A stretch of 64,000 nucleotides of DNA. Source: Kribbella qitaiheensis. GTDB taxonomy: Bacteria; Actinomycetota; Actinomycetes; Propionibacteriales; Kribbellaceae. Below the pieces are notes generated by a model. It saw only the letters and a program-made list of their open reading frames with translations, made no database searches and was not told the DNA's origin. Positions 27,232 through 39,891 of this stretch are shown piece after piece (position 1 is the stretch's first letter; each line of letters opens with the position of its first letter). The stretch lies in assembly GCF_014217565.1 (NCBI RefSeq), contig NZ_CP043661.1:5208001-5272000 (forward strand), written 5' to 3'. Both the position numbers and the translations under genes were made by a program.

Positions 27232-27873
27232 GCCTGTTCGGCGGCATCCGTCGGCGATCCTGCTCGTCGTCCAGCCACTCGGCGTACTGATCTATCCGGC
27301 GATGGAGGGTTCGCGCGGCGGTCGCGTGGCCTTTCGAGATCCTGGGCATCGTCGTACTGGCGCTCGCTGTGTTCTCCGTACGGTCGACGCCCGGTCTCAC
27401 CTGGGTCAGCATCTGCCTGGGGATCCCCGCTGTGATCGTGTCCCTGGTGGACGCGTTCCGCGCGACAGACGTGATCGTGCCGGTCTCCAATGTGCTCCAC
27501 GCCGCGTCTATTTCTACGCGGCGTACAGGCTGCTCCGCTACATGCTCTCCGACCACGACGTGAGTGCGACGAGCTGTACGCGACCGATGCCACTTTCACC
27601 CTGGTGGCCTGGGGTTTCGCCTACCTGTTCGTCTTCGTCCAGGCACTGGTGCCGGGGAGCTTCACCGCGGCGGTCAACCCGGCCACGGACCGGAGCTGGA
27701 TGGAGCTGCTGGTCCTGAGCTTCACCACGCTGTCCAGCACAAGCCTGAGCGACATCGTCCCGATCACGTCCTGGGGTCGATCGGTAGTGATGATCGAACA
27801 GCTCGCCGGTCTCGGCTACGTGGCGATGGTCGTCTCCCGCCTGGTCGGCCTGACCGTCGCCAAGCGCACCTAG
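27228..27873 (+). pseudogene. Ion-channel-family membrane protein with four frameshifts
   Basis: No single frame spans the gene. Joining frames gives one coherent membrane protein of about 215 residues: MSLFGG-HPSAILLVVQPLGVLIYP, FEILGIVVLALAVFSV, VYFYAAYRLLRYMLSDHDV, then DELYATDATFTLVAWGF to the end at 27873. Indels are needed near 27243, 27332, 27507 and 27568. The last part resembles the pore region of two-helix potassium channels (LSFTTLSSTSLSDIVPIT), but the selectivity filter lacks GYG. Either a young pseudogene or a low-quality stretch of sequence. Confidence 0.7.
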
Positions 27874-28496
27874 CCACGCGGCCAGGTCGCCAGCAGGTCC
27901 GCAGCCGCCCGCCCTGCCACCTCAGGCGCGTGCTCCATCGCTGCGACCCGGTAGCTCACCAGCGCTCCCTCGTGCAGCAGCAACAGCCGGTCTGCCAGCT
28001 CGCCCGTACTGCGGAAGCCGGCCAAATCGGCCTGTGCCAGGAACTCCGCTCGCATCCACTGCTTCTGCGCCACGATCACCGGCATCGCGGGGTGATCCGG
28101 CGCGGCCAGCTCCACGCTCGCATTGATGAATCCGCAGCCGCGACGCGACTCGGCCATCCATTCGGTGAGCGCCGCGAACAGCGCGAGGATCACCTCTTCG
28201 GGCGTCCGCGGTGCGCGCTGCAGCAACTGCTCGTCCAGAAACCGATGCCAGATCCGGTTCCGCTCCTCCAAGTACGCCGCGATCAGCTTGTCCTTGGACC
28301 CGAAGCGGTCGTACAGGGTCTTCTTGGTCACCTCGGCCGCATCCGCGATCGCGTCCACGCCGACAGTCCGGATGCCGCGCTCGTAGAAGAGCGCCGACGC
28401 CGCGGTCAGGATCCGCTCGCCCGCCGGCGTGAGGGATCTCGGCACCAGCTCGCCGCGATCCACGAGCAGCAGCGGTCTCGCCTCGTGAACAACCAT
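27870..28496 (-). CDS. TetR/AcrR family regulator
   Basis: 208 residues. The N-terminal helix-turn-helix reads GVDAIADAAEVTKKTLYDRFGSKDKL, followed by a helical ligand domain. It is divergent from a DMT-type exporter, the classic arrangement in which the regulator represses the exporter and itself. A perfect 6-1-6 palindrome overlaps its own start codon (28495-28507). Confidence 0.93.
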   Translation of the reverse strand: MVVHEARPLLLVDRGELVPRSLTPAGERILTAASALFYERGIRTVGVDAIADAAEVTKKTLYDRFGSKDKLIAAYLEERNRIWHRFLDEQLLQRAPRTPEEVILALFAALTEWMAESRRGCGFINASVELAAPDHPAMPVIVAQKQWMRAEFLAQADLAGFRSTGELADRLLLLHEGALVSYRVAAMEHAPEVAGRAAADLLATWPRG

Positions 28497-28507
28497 ACTG
28501 ACAGTAT
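28495..28507. promoter_or_regulatory. Probable TetR operator
   Basis: ATACTG-A-CAGTAT is a perfect palindrome in the 37-bp gap between the TetR and DMT genes, overlapping the TetR start codon. Binding there would block both promoters. Confidence 0.6.
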
Positions 28508-28533
28508 ACCGACCGGTGTGGTTACGTGGCCTG

Positions 28534-29448
28534 ATGACCGCTCAAGCAGTGGAAACGCCCGCCGTACGCCGAAGCGCTCGGCACCAGGCCCTCCCGTTCT
28601 TCGCCGGGGCCGGTTTCGTCGTGTTCTGGAGCTGCGGCTTCATCGGAGCGCGCTGGGGGACGGAGTACAGCTCGGCCTTCGATCTGCTCGCGTGGCGCTA
28701 CCTCGTGGCCGGCAGCATCGCGGCGGTCGTGCTGCTGAGCCGGAGGCGGCGAGTCAGCAAGAAGGACCTGGTCACCCACACAGTGATGGCCTTCTTCAGC
28801 CAGTTTGTCTACCTCGGGCTGGTCTTCATCGGGATCGACCACGGCATCACCGCAGGCGTCACTGCGCTCATTGGGTCGTTGCAGCCGATCCTGATAGCCA
28901 CAGTGGCAGGCCCCCTGCTGGGAGAGCGGGTCAGCGGTCGTCAGTGGATCGGCCTGCTGCTAGGCGTCGCTGGAGTCGGTCTGGTGGTCGCGGACGATCT
29001 CACTGCAGGGAACGCGGCGCTGTTCCTGATCCCGGTGGGCGGTCTGCTCGGCCTGGTGGTCGGCACCGTCTTCGAGAGGCATCGCAAGCCCACAGTGGGC
29101 CTACTGGACGCCCTCTGCCTCCAGAGCCTCGTCTCGGCCGTCCTCTTCGTAACCGTGACCACAGCGACCGGGCAGCTGACAGTCCCGCACGAGCCTGGCT
29201 TCTACGGTGCCGTCCTGTGGCTGGTTGTTCTCGCTACCGGCGGTGGCTGGGGGCTGTATCTGGTCAACCTGCGACTGTCCGGTGCCACCAGGATCAGCAG
29301 CCTGATGTACCTAGTGCCGCCCACGACGATGGTGTTCGCCTTCCTGCTCTTCGACGAGACCATCGGTGTGCTGGCAACGCTGGGAATGATCGTCTGCGCG
29401 GTAGCGGTCCTGCTGATCCGGTTGAGAGACCAACGCCGCACCGGTTGA
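28534..29448 (+). CDS. DMT/EamA-family transporter
   Basis: About 304 residues with ten hydrophobic helices arranged as two EamA repeats (FVVFWSCGFIGARWG in the first, GATRISSLMYLVPPTT in the second). The family exports metabolites or drugs. The ATG at 28534 is chosen over an upstream GTG. Control by the neighbouring TetR protein is inferred from the layout and palindrome. Confidence 0.9.
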   Translation: MTAQAVETPAVRRSARHQALPFFAGAGFVVFWSCGFIGARWGTEYSSAFDLLAWRYLVAGSIAAVVLLSRRRRVSKKDLVTHTVMAFFSQFVYLGLVFIGIDHGITAGVTALIGSLQPILIATVAGPLLGERVSGRQWIGLLLGVAGVGLVVADDLTAGNAALFLIPVGGLLGLVVGTVFERHRKPTVGLLDALCLQSLVSAVLFVTVTTATGQLTVPHEPGFYGAVLWLVVLATGGGWGLYLVNLRLSGATRISSLMYLVPPTTMVFAFLLFDETIGVLATLGMIVCAVAVLLIRLRDQRRTG

Positions 29449-29496
29449 CGGCCCGCCAGGGCGGCACGAGCCCTGCGATCTGGCTACGCTGCGGTC

Positions 29497-29982
29497 ATGG
29501 CGGAACCACGTTGGCTGAACGACAAAGAGCAGCAGGCATGGCGAGCGTTCATCGCGGCGCAGCGCGTGGTCAACGGCCGGATCGAGCAGCAGTTGCAGCG
29601 CGATGCCGGCATGCCGCACACGTACTTCGAGATCCTCGTGCGCCTCGCCGAGGCCACCGACGGCCGGCTGCGGATGAGTGAGCTCGCCGTCTCCACGCTG
29701 GGCTCGCGGAGCCGCCTGTCGCACGCCGTGAACCGGCTGGAGAAGGTCGGTTGGGTCCGGCGGGAGGGGATCGAGTCGGACCGGCGCGGCCAGGTCGCGA
29801 TCCTCACTGACGAGGGCCGGCAGAAGCTCAAGGAGACCGCTCCCGGTCATGTCGAGACGGTCCGGCAGGCGGTGTTCGACGCGCTGACCGAGGAGCAGGT
29901 CGACCAGTTGAAGGACATCTGCGCAGCCCTGGCCCGACACTCCGGCGGCACGTACGACAGTGCCATCTGGGAGTCACGTTGA
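29497..29982 (+). CDS. MarR family transcriptional regulator
   Basis: 161 residues with the winged helix of MarR proteins: RLRMSELAVSTLGSRSRLSHAVNRLE and a wing at REGIESDRRGQ. The dimerisation helices flank it. Its stop overlaps the TTG start of the GH3 gene, so it heads an operon MarR-GH3-DUF202-DUF202. Confidence 0.92.
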   Translation: MAEPRWLNDKEQQAWRAFIAAQRVVNGRIEQQLQRDAGMPHTYFEILVRLAEATDGRLRMSELAVSTLGSRSRLSHAVNRLEKVGWVRREGIESDRRGQVAILTDEGRQKLKETAPGHVETVRQAVFDALTEEQVDQLKDICAALARHSGGTYDSAIWESR

Positions 29983-31226
29983 TCGGACCGGCCTGGAGGC
30001 TCACGTCTGCAGCGGTCGTCGGGGCTCTCCTGCTCGTCGGCTGCAGCGACAGCTCACCGACAGCCGGCCCCAGTGCGCCGCCGTCCTCCTCGGTGCCGAT
30101 CACGCCGATAAGCGAGCCCACCGAGACCCCGAGCCAAACGCCTGGTCAGACCCCAAGCCAAACTCCCAGCCAGACCCCCACCGCACCACCCGCCAGCTGT
30201 CTGGACCAGAAGGCGCTGACACTGCACGAGCAGGCGGCCCAGCTGATCATGACCGGCATCAGTGCCAACGGCATGACCTCGGCAGAGCGATCGGTCGCGC
30301 GCGACCAGAAGCCAGGCGGTCTCCTGCTCATGGGCAGTGGCGGCAGTCTCGCGCACACCCGCACTGCGACCGCTGCCGCGAGCACGGCCGCCACGGTGAA
30401 GGGCATCCGGCCGCTGATCGCAGCGGATCAGGAAGGCGGCCAGATCCAGCGCCTCAAGGGTGCGGGCTTCGACAGGATCCCGGCGGCCACCGTGCAGGGC
30501 ACCTGGACCGCCGCCAAGCTGACCAGCCGAGCCACCGGCTGGGGTAGCCAGCTCAAGCAAGCGGGCGTCAACCTGGACCTAGCGCCCGTGGCAGACGTCG
30601 TACCGGCATCGCAGCGGAGTACGAACGAGCCGATCGGCAAGCTGGACCGGGGGTTCAGCAGCAGCCCGTCCGTAGTCGGGCAGCACGCCGCCGCGTTCGT
30701 CCGCGGGATGGCTGCGGCCGGGGTAGCGACCTCGGTCAAGCACTTTCCGGGACTCGGCAGGGTGCGGGGCAACACGGACTTCTCGTCGGGCGTCGTCGAC
30801 ACTGTCACGGTTCGCGGCGACTCGGATCTGGCCGGTTTCGCGGCTGGGATCCGGGCCGGCTCGGAGCTCGTGATGGTGTCGACCGTGACGTACACCAAGA
30901 TCGACCCGGCCAACCGGGCGGTGTTCTCGCCCACGATCATCCAGGGCATGCTCCGCACCGACCTCCGGTACTCCGGGGTCGTGATCACCGATGACGTAGG
31001 TGCGGCCGCCGAGGTCGCGTCGGTGCCGGCCGGCGACCGGGCGACCCGGTTCGTGGCGGCAGGCGGCGACATCGTGATCACCGCGAAGGCTTCCCTGACG
31101 TCGGTGATGGTCAACGCGCTGGCCCGGAAAGCCCAACAGGACAAGCAGTTCGCGGCCCTCCTGCAGGCCAGTGTCCGCCGGGTCCTCACGCTCAAGCAGA
31201 AGCACGGCCTGGTGAGCTGCAGTTGA
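29979..31226 (+). CDS. Glycoside hydrolase family 3 lipoprotein (NagZ-like)
   Basis: 415 residues. Lipobox at C22 (LLLVGCS), a Thr/Pro/Gln linker with repeated SQTP, then a GH3 barrel: LIAADQEGG (147-154), KHFPGLG (254-260) and VITDDVGAA with the likely nucleophile aspartate at 338 or 339. NagZ enzymes release N-acetylglucosamine from muropeptides. Here the loop after KHFPG reads LGRVRGNTD, lacking the His of the usual KHFPGHGDTxxDSH dyad, so the catalytic mechanism or substrate may differ. It is extracytoplasmic and membrane-anchored. The start is TTG, overlapping the MarR stop. Confidence 0.88.
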   Translation: MIGPAWRLTSAAVVGALLLVGCSDSSPTAGPSAPPSSSVPITPISEPTETPSQTPGQTPSQTPSQTPTAPPASCLDQKALTLHEQAAQLIMTGISANGMTSAERSVARDQKPGGLLLMGSGGSLAHTRTATAAASTAATVKGIRPLIAADQEGGQIQRLKGAGFDRIPAATVQGTWTAAKLTSRATGWGSQLKQAGVNLDLAPVADVVPASQRSTNEPIGKLDRGFSSSPSVVGQHAAAFVRGMAAAGVATSVKHFPGLGRVRGNTDFSSGVVDTVTVRGDSDLAGFAAGIRAGSELVMVSTVTYTKIDPANRAVFSPTIIQGMLRTDLRYSGVVITDDVGAAAEVASVPAGDRATRFVAAGGDIVITAKASLTSVMVNALARKAQQDKQFAALLQASVRRVLTLKQKHGLVSCS

Positions 31227-31564
31227 CCGAGGAACAGCAACAAGAACCGGACTACCGCTTCACGCTGGCCAACGAGCGGACGTATCTGGCCTATCTCCGG
31301 ACATCGCTCACCTGCTACGCGGGTGGGCTGTCCGCAGTACAGTTCCTGAACCTCGGCGGCGAGAGATGGCCGGGCCGGGTGATCGGGATCGTGCTGGTGG
31401 CCACCGGGATCATCACCACCCTTGGTGCGTTCCGCCGCTGGCAGGTCAACCTGAGCGCGATGCGCCTCGGCGCGCGGCTGCCGGTGACCCGGATACCTTT
31501 GATGCTGGCGGCAACGATCGCCGTGGTCGGCCTGATCGGGCTGTTGTTCAGCCTGCTGCGATGA
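31223..31564 (+). CDS. DUF202 (YidH-type) membrane protein, first copy
   Basis: 113 residues. The N-terminal LANERTYLAYLRTSL is the DUF202 signature, followed by three hydrophobic helices. Function unknown. TTG start overlapping the GH3 stop (TTGA). Confidence 0.9.
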   Translation: MTEEQQQEPDYRFTLANERTYLAYLRTSLTCYAGGLSAVQFLNLGGERWPGRVIGIVLVATGIITTLGAFRRWQVNLSAMRLGARLPVTRIPLMLAATIAVVGLIGLLFSLLR

Positions 31565-31893
31565 CCCAGCCGCCGGCCCCGCCGCCACCAGGTGCGCAGC
31601 CCCCGGGGCTGCAGCCCGAACGCACCCTGCTCGCCTGGCGGCGGACCTCTCTCGGGCTGGTCGCGAACGGCCTCCTGCTGCTGACCTCAGGCATCGGTAC
31701 TTCGGACGTGCGGCTCGGCCTGGGCATCGTGGTCACCGTGCTCGCGCTGTCCTGCTGGGCCACGGTGAGTGCGGTCTACCGCCATCTCCGTCACGATCCA
31801 GGCGGTCTCGGCTCAGATCGCGTACTGCGGGTCGCGGCCGGCCTGGTGCTGCTGGTTGGCCTGTTCGACCTCTATGCGGTGGTCACACGCTGA
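31561..31893 (+). CDS. DUF202 membrane protein, second copy
   Basis: 110 residues. A Pro-rich N-terminus leads to LQPERTLLAWRRTSLGLVAN, the DUF202 motif, and then three helices. It starts inside the stop of the first copy (ATGA). The two adjacent paralogues probably form a heteromeric membrane complex; that is inference. Confidence 0.9.
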   Translation: MTQPPAPPPPGAQPPGLQPERTLLAWRRTSLGLVANGLLLLTSGIGTSDVRLGLGIVVTVLALSCWATVSAVYRHLRHDPGGLGSDRVLRVAAGLVLLVGLFDLYAVVTR

Positions 31894-32002
31894 ATTTGTT
31901 TGGTCACGTTCCGGTAGTTCTGAGTCTACGTGTTCATCATCTCGCGGTACCTTGACCAGGCGGATGCGCCGTCAGCAGTCCGTTGCCCCTAGCATGTTCA
32001 CG

Positions 32003-32024
32003 GTTTGTCCCTCGTTCACCCGGA
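32003..32024 (+). promoter_or_regulatory. Possible degenerate PHO box
   Basis: GTTTGTCCCTC followed directly by GTTCACCCGGA resembles two 11-bp PhoP-binding units, the second good and the first poor. It sits only 8 bp before the DUF47 start, closer than an activator site should be. Confidence 0.3.
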
Positions 32025-32031
32025 GCTTGAA

Positions 32032-32664
32032 GTGCCGTTACGTCTGCGTCCGAACGACCCGACGTTCTACGACCTTTTCACCGAATCCGCCAATCATCTG
32101 GTCGACGGATCCCGCATCCTCGCCGAACTGCTCGGCAGTACGGCCGGATCCGGCCTGTCCGCCAGCCACCAGATCGCCGCTCAGATGAAGGATGCGGAGC
32201 ACGCGGCGGACGAGACCACCCACGGGATCATCCGCCGGGTCAACTCGACCTTCGTCACCCCGTTCGACCGCGAAGACATCTACCGGCTGGCGTCCGACCT
32301 CGACGACGTCATGGACTACATGGAAGAGGCGGTCGACTCCGTCCACCTCTTCAACCTCGAGACGCTGCCGGCCGAGGTGGCCGAGCAGATCGAGGTGCTG
32401 CAGCGGATGGCCACGCTGACCGCGCAGACGATGCCCAAGCTGCGCACCATGAAGGATCTGGCGGAGTACTGGATCGAGATCAACCGACTCGAGAACACCG
32501 GCGATGCCGTGCACCGCCGGATCATCGCCAAACTGTTCAGCGGCGAGTACGACGCGCTGACGGTGATGAAATTCAAGACCGTGGTCGACCTGCTGGAGGC
32601 CGCCATCGACGCCTTCGAGCACGTCGCCAACACGGTCGAACAGATCGCCGTCAAGGAGAGCTGA
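32032..32664 (+). CDS. DUF47/PhoU-like phosphate transport accessory protein
   Basis: 210 residues, all helical, with the DUF47 pattern DPTFYDLFTESANHLVDGS and the PhoU-type ExxxD repeats (KDAEHAADETTHGI, DREDIYRLASDLDDVMDYME). These proteins accompany PiT transporters and regulate phosphate or metal-phosphate uptake. I chose the GTG at 32032 as the family N-terminus; TTG at 32005 would add ten unlikely residues. The PiT gene follows after 2 bp. Confidence 0.92.
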   Translation: MPLRLRPNDPTFYDLFTESANHLVDGSRILAELLGSTAGSGLSASHQIAAQMKDAEHAADETTHGIIRRVNSTFVTPFDREDIYRLASDLDDVMDYMEEAVDSVHLFNLETLPAEVAEQIEVLQRMATLTAQTMPKLRTMKDLAEYWIEINRLENTGDAVHRRIIAKLFSGEYDALTVMKFKTVVDLLEAAIDAFEHVANTVEQIAVKES

Positions 32665-32666
32665 GC

Positions 32667-33665
32667 GTGGAGTTCGCGCTCGTCATCGCCGTCATCGTCA
32701 TCGCGCTGGCCTTCGACTACACCAACGGCTTCCACGACGCCGCCAACGCGATCGCGACCTCGGTCTCGACCCGGGCGCTGACACCACGGGTCGCGCTGCT
32801 GATGGCCGCGGTGATGAACTTCCTCGGCGCGTTCCTCGGTACCGAGGTGGCGGACACGGTCGGCAAGGGGATCATCACCGCGCCGGCCGGCAAACACGGC
32901 CTGGTGATCGTGATCGCCGCGCTGGTCGGCGCTATCACCTGGAACCTGATCACCTGGTACTTCGGCCTGCCGAGTTCCTCGTCGCACGCGTTGATCGGCG
33001 GCCTGGTCGGCGCCGGGCTGGCGTCGAGCAGCGTGGTGCTGTGGCACGGCATCCTCGACAAGGTCGTCATCCCGATGGTGGTGTCGCCGGCGGTCGGATT
33101 CCTCGGCGCCTTCGTGCTGATGACCGCAATCCTGTGGATCTTCCGGCGCAGCAACCCCGGCAAGGTGACCCGGGGCTTCCGGCTCGCTCAGTCGCTGTCG
33201 GCCGCCGCGATGGCGCTCGGTCACGGGCTGCAGGACGCTCAGAAGACGATGGGCGTGATCTTCCTGGCGCTGCTCACCACCGGGCACGTGCACGCCGGTC
33301 AGGGCATCCCGGTCTGGGTCAAGATCTCCGCCGCCACCGCTATCTCGCTCGGCACCTACTCCGGTGGCTGGCGGATCATGCGCACACTCGGCCGGCGCAT
33401 CATCCACCTGGACCCGGCCCGCGGCTTCGCCTCCGAGGCGGTCGCCGCGACCGTGCTCTACGTGATGGCGATCGGGCTGCACGCGCCCGTCTCGACCACG
33501 CACACGATCACCTCCGCGGTGATGGGCGCGGGCGCGACCAAGCGGCTTTCCGCGGTCCGGTGGGGTGTCGCGAAGGGCATCATCACGGCCTGGGTCCTGA
33601 CCATCCCGGCCGCCGGACTGGTCGCGGCCGGGGTCTACGGGCTGGTCCACCTGATCCTGGAGTGA
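32667..33665 (+). CDS. pit: PiT-family inorganic phosphate transporter
   Basis: 332 residues with about ten helices. The two inverted PiT signatures are present: DYTNGFHDAANAIAT (17-31) and, in the second half, GLHAPVSTTHTITSAVMGAG. PiT proteins import metal-phosphate with protons at low affinity. It is co-transcribed with the DUF47 gene. From memory, the pair corresponds to the DUF47/pitH1 pair of Streptomyces coelicolor. Confidence 0.94.
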   Translation: MEFALVIAVIVIALAFDYTNGFHDAANAIATSVSTRALTPRVALLMAAVMNFLGAFLGTEVADTVGKGIITAPAGKHGLVIVIAALVGAITWNLITWYFGLPSSSSHALIGGLVGAGLASSSVVLWHGILDKVVIPMVVSPAVGFLGAFVLMTAILWIFRRSNPGKVTRGFRLAQSLSAAAMALGHGLQDAQKTMGVIFLALLTTGHVHAGQGIPVWVKISAATAISLGTYSGGWRIMRTLGRRIIHLDPARGFASEAVAATVLYVMAIGLHAPVSTTHTITSAVMGAGATKRLSAVRWGVAKGIITAWVLTIPAAGLVAAGVYGLVHLILE

Positions 33666-33813
33666 CCGGCCGGCCCCGCCGATTCGCGGTACGGCGGCCG
33701 GCAGTTCGCAGTACGGGCAGTTCAGCTTTTGAGTAGTTCATTTCGAATTAGCCCTGGGACCTTAGCGTCGAGAGCGTTCTCCTGACGCCGCCCAGCTCCG
33801 GGATGTGATCGTG

Positions 33814-34956
33814 ATGGATCTGTCGTTCCTCGTCGTCGTGGTGATCATCACCGCGCTCGTGTTCGACTTCACCAACGGGTTCCATGACACCGCCAACGCG
33901 ATGGCGACGTCCATCGTCACCGGCGCGCTGAGACCAAAGGTCGCCGTCGCCTGTCCGCCGTGCTGAACCTGGTCGGCGCGTTCGTGTCCACCGAGGTGGC
34001 CAAGACCATCTCCAGCGGCCTGGTCGACGATGCGAAGGTGACCGTGCCGATCATCTTCGGCGGTCTGGTCGGCGCGATCCTGTGGAACCTGCTGACCTGG
34101 TACGTCGGGTTGCCGAGCTCCTCGTCGCACGCGCTCTTCGGCGGCCTGATCGGCGCGACCTGGATCGCGGGCCGGCAGCAGCGCCGTGCACTTCGGCACC
34201 GTGGTCCAGAAGATCATCGTCCCGGCCGTGGCGGCGCCGATCGTGGCCGGTGTGGTGGCGACGATCGGCACCTACCTGATCTACACGATCACGGCCCGGG
34301 CCAGGAAGAAGACGGTCGACGACGGCTTCCGGGTCGGGCAGATCGCCTCCGCCTCGCTGGTCTCGCTCGCGCACGGCACGGGTGACGCGCAGAAGACGAT
34401 GGGCATCATCACGCTGGTGCTGATCACGTCCGGCAGCCTGGCCTCCGGTTCGCGGCCGCCGCTGTGGGTCATCTTCGCGGCCGGTCTCGCGATCGCCGCC
34501 GGTACGTATCTGGGCGGCTGGCGGATCATCCGCACGATGGGCAAGGGGCTGACCGAGATCGAGGCGCCGCAGGGCTTCGCGGCGGAGAGCAGTTCGACCG
34601 CCGTACTGCTGGCGTCGTCGCACCTCGGCTTCCCGCTGTCGACCACGCAGGTCTGCTCGGGCAGCATCCTCGGTGCCGGGCTCGGCAAGCGGCTGGCGGA
34701 GGTTCGCTGGACGGTCGCCGGGCGGATGGCGCTGGCGTGGCTCTTCACCCTTCCCGCGGCGGCCCTGGTCGGCGCACTGGCCGGGCGGGTCGCCAACTCC
34801 GGCAACCTCGGAGTCGTGATCATCGCGATCGCCGCCGTCGCCGCCGGCCTCGCGATCTACACCGCTTCGAGGCGCAAGCCGGTCACCTCCGACAACGTCA
34901 ACGAATACCCCGGTACGTCGACCCCGACCCCGGCGCCGGCCGCCACCGCAGCCTGA
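33814..34956 (+). pseudogene. Second PiT-family transporter, broken by two compensating frameshifts
   Basis: A paralogue of the upstream PiT. The first segment FDFTNGFHDTANAMATSIV runs from 33814 until a missing base in the CC at 33950-33951 throws it out of frame. The middle segment (LNLVGAFVSTEVAKTI) then runs until an extra base in GGGCC at 34169-34173, after which AGSSAVHFGTVVQK resumes. Repaired, it is about 380 residues with both PiT signatures and a hydrophilic Pro/Thr-rich tail. The -1 and +1 changes together leave about 220 bp in the wrong frame, and a stop codon occurs early in it. Confidence 0.88.
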
Positions 34957-34966
34957 GGAGACGCAG

Positions 34967-35200
34967 ATGCACATCGACTGGAGCGCACTCGCCCAGGTAG
35001 CCCTGACCAGCCTGCTTTTCGGAGTAGGCCTCGTCGTACTGTTCGCGGTCGGCATCACTGCGTGGTCGCGACGGGCGATCGCCGTCGAGGCGAAGAAGGG
35101 CAGCGCACCGGCGGACACAGCCGTCGCAGGCCTATGCTTCGCCGCCTGCCTCGCAGCAATTGCTTACGGGCTGTACCTGATCATCCCGCAGTTCCACTAA
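34967..35200 (+). CDS. Small two-helix membrane protein
   Basis: 77 residues with hydrophobic helices at about 9-32 and 51-73 and a short basic loop between. GAGGAG precedes the ATG at 34967, which lies 10 bp after the second PiT gene, so it is in the same operon and may be a transporter accessory protein. No family recognised. Confidence 0.75.
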   Translation: MHIDWSALAQVALTSLLFGVGLVVLFAVGITAWSRRAIAVEAKKGSAPADTAVAGLCFAACLAAIAYGLYLIIPQFH

Positions 35201-35203
35201 CTG

Positions 35204-38625
<3,422 letters not shown>

Positions 38626-38641
38626 CCCCACCGGCTCCCCG

Positions 38642-38666
38642 CCCCGGGGTGTGCGCCTCCCCGGGG
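38642..38666 (+). terminator. Hairpin after thiC
   Basis: CCCCGGGG at 38642-38649 pairs with CCCCGGGG at 38659-38666, 17 bp past the stop codon. No T run follows. Confidence 0.5.
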
Positions 38667-39189
38667 TGGGTCGGCTAGCGGGTTGTTCGCCCGGTAGCGC
38701 GAAATAAGTCCGTCAGCGGACGAATAGCCCGTCATCGCGCCGGCCCGACCTCCCGCCCGGCGCGGAACCGGCCCAAATCCATCACCTTGGGCGCTATTCG
38801 GTGCCTCACAACCGCCAAAGTCGCCGGTTCCGGGCCTCCAGCCAGGCAGTGGTGTCGGAAGTCGCGGCGGAGACCCTGCTGCTTAAGGCGAACCCCGCGT
38901 GAGCTGAGCGTGATCTGCGGGAGGTCGGTGCGGACTGCCTGGCTGGACGTCCGGATCGGACCTGAACCCGGTCGACCCCAGCGGAGAGGACCTGGCTTAC
39001 CTCTGATGCCGTATATGCCGACCGGGGAACTAACGGGTCGAGTTGTCAGTCGTTTGTTTTCGAGAATGACCGGTCCGGGCGGCAAACGGGGCGAAAAGAT
39101 CCTGACTCGGAGTGAAGACCTGCGGAGAGTCGGGGCGCGGGATGGGCCGGATTCAGCGGAAAATAGGGGGATCGGTGGGTCCGCGGGGC
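38667..39189. other. Intergenic stretch without a recognised gene
   Basis: About 520 bp. A small GTCCG/CGGAC hairpin lies near 38710-38725. Open frames on both strands are poor in codon pattern and lack ribosome-binding sites. Confidence 0.4.
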
Positions 39190-39246
39190 GATCACGGGGA
39201 GTGATCGGGTGAACCGATTCAGGTTTTTTCCTTCACTCTACGTGAA
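39190..39246 (+). promoter_or_regulatory. Promoter region with two inverted repeats before the SatD-like gene
   Basis: GATCAC-gggga-GTGATC (39190-39206) and TTCAC-tctac-GTGAA (39232-39246), each with a 5-nt spacer, flank an AT-richer segment (GGTTTTTTCC). They look like regulator-binding sites for the gene starting at 39292; the SatD-like protein itself carries a helix-turn-helix and may bind here. Confidence 0.4.
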
Positions 39247-39291
39247 TAAGACTGTAGCCTTAATCATGCGCTGGGAAGGAGGTGCAGGGCG

Positions 39292-39891
39292 GTGGTCTTC
39301 GTTCTCACGGTAGATCAGCGAGCCAGCCGAACGACATCGGATGTGGTTCCCGACCTGCTGAACACGCTCAACCGGCGGCCCCGGCGGGTCGGGCTGCTGC
39401 GGAAATTCGAGCGGACGGCAGGTGACGAAGTACAGGGCGTGCTGAGCGAGGCCCGCGCGACCATCGACGTGATCGTCCACCTCATCCGGGCCGACCGCTG
39501 GTACGTCGGGCTCGGCATCGGCGAAGTGGACGACCCGCTGCCGCGCAGTACGAGGGCGGGCAGCGGTGCCGCGTTCGTGAACGCGCGGGAGGCGGTCACC
39601 CGGGCCAAGGCAAGCCCCCACCACATCAACGTGATCGGGACAGACGCGCACCACGCTGAGCAGGTGGAGAGCGTGCTCTGGCTGATGGCTTCCGTACTGC
39701 GGCGTCGCAGCGAGCGTGGCTGGGCTGTGGCCGACCTGCTCGGGGAGAGCCTCAGTCGTCGCGAGATCGGTGTGAAGCTGGGGATCAGCCAGTCCGCGGT
39801 GACCCAGCGGGCTCAGGCGGCCGGTGTCGTCGAGGAGCAGCGCGGCCGGGTGCTCGCGGCGGAATTGCTCGACCGTGGTGCCGCTGCATGA
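39292..39891 (+). CDS. SatD-like protein with C-terminal helix-turn-helix
   Basis: 199 residues. The N-terminal VDQRASRTTSDVVPDLL followed by FERTAGDEVQGVL resembles the SatD family, first noted in a streptococcal acid-tolerance locus. The C-terminus SRREIGVKLGISQSAVTQRAQAA is a sigma-region-4/MerR-like DNA-binding helix-turn-helix. A perfect AAGGAGG lies 9 nt before the GTG at 39292. Its stop overlaps the start of the following membrane gene (ATGA), so the two are coupled. The role is unknown; regulator plus membrane partner is my inference. Confidence 0.7.
   Translation: MVFVLTVDQRASRTTSDVVPDLLNTLNRRPRRVGLLRKFERTAGDEVQGVLSEARATIDVIVHLIRADRWYVGLGIGEVDDPLPRSTRAGSGAAFVNAREAVTRAKASPHHINVIGTDAHHAEQVESVLWLMASVLRRRSERGWAVADLLGESLSRREIGVKLGISQSAVTQRAQAAGVVEEQRGRVLAAELLDRGAAA

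Noticed and set aside
31900-31913. 14-bp match TTGGTCACGTTCCG shared with 47370-47383, both near phosphate genes
   Set aside because: A match of this length is expected by chance in a GC-rich 64-kb window, and the orientation relative to the genes differs.
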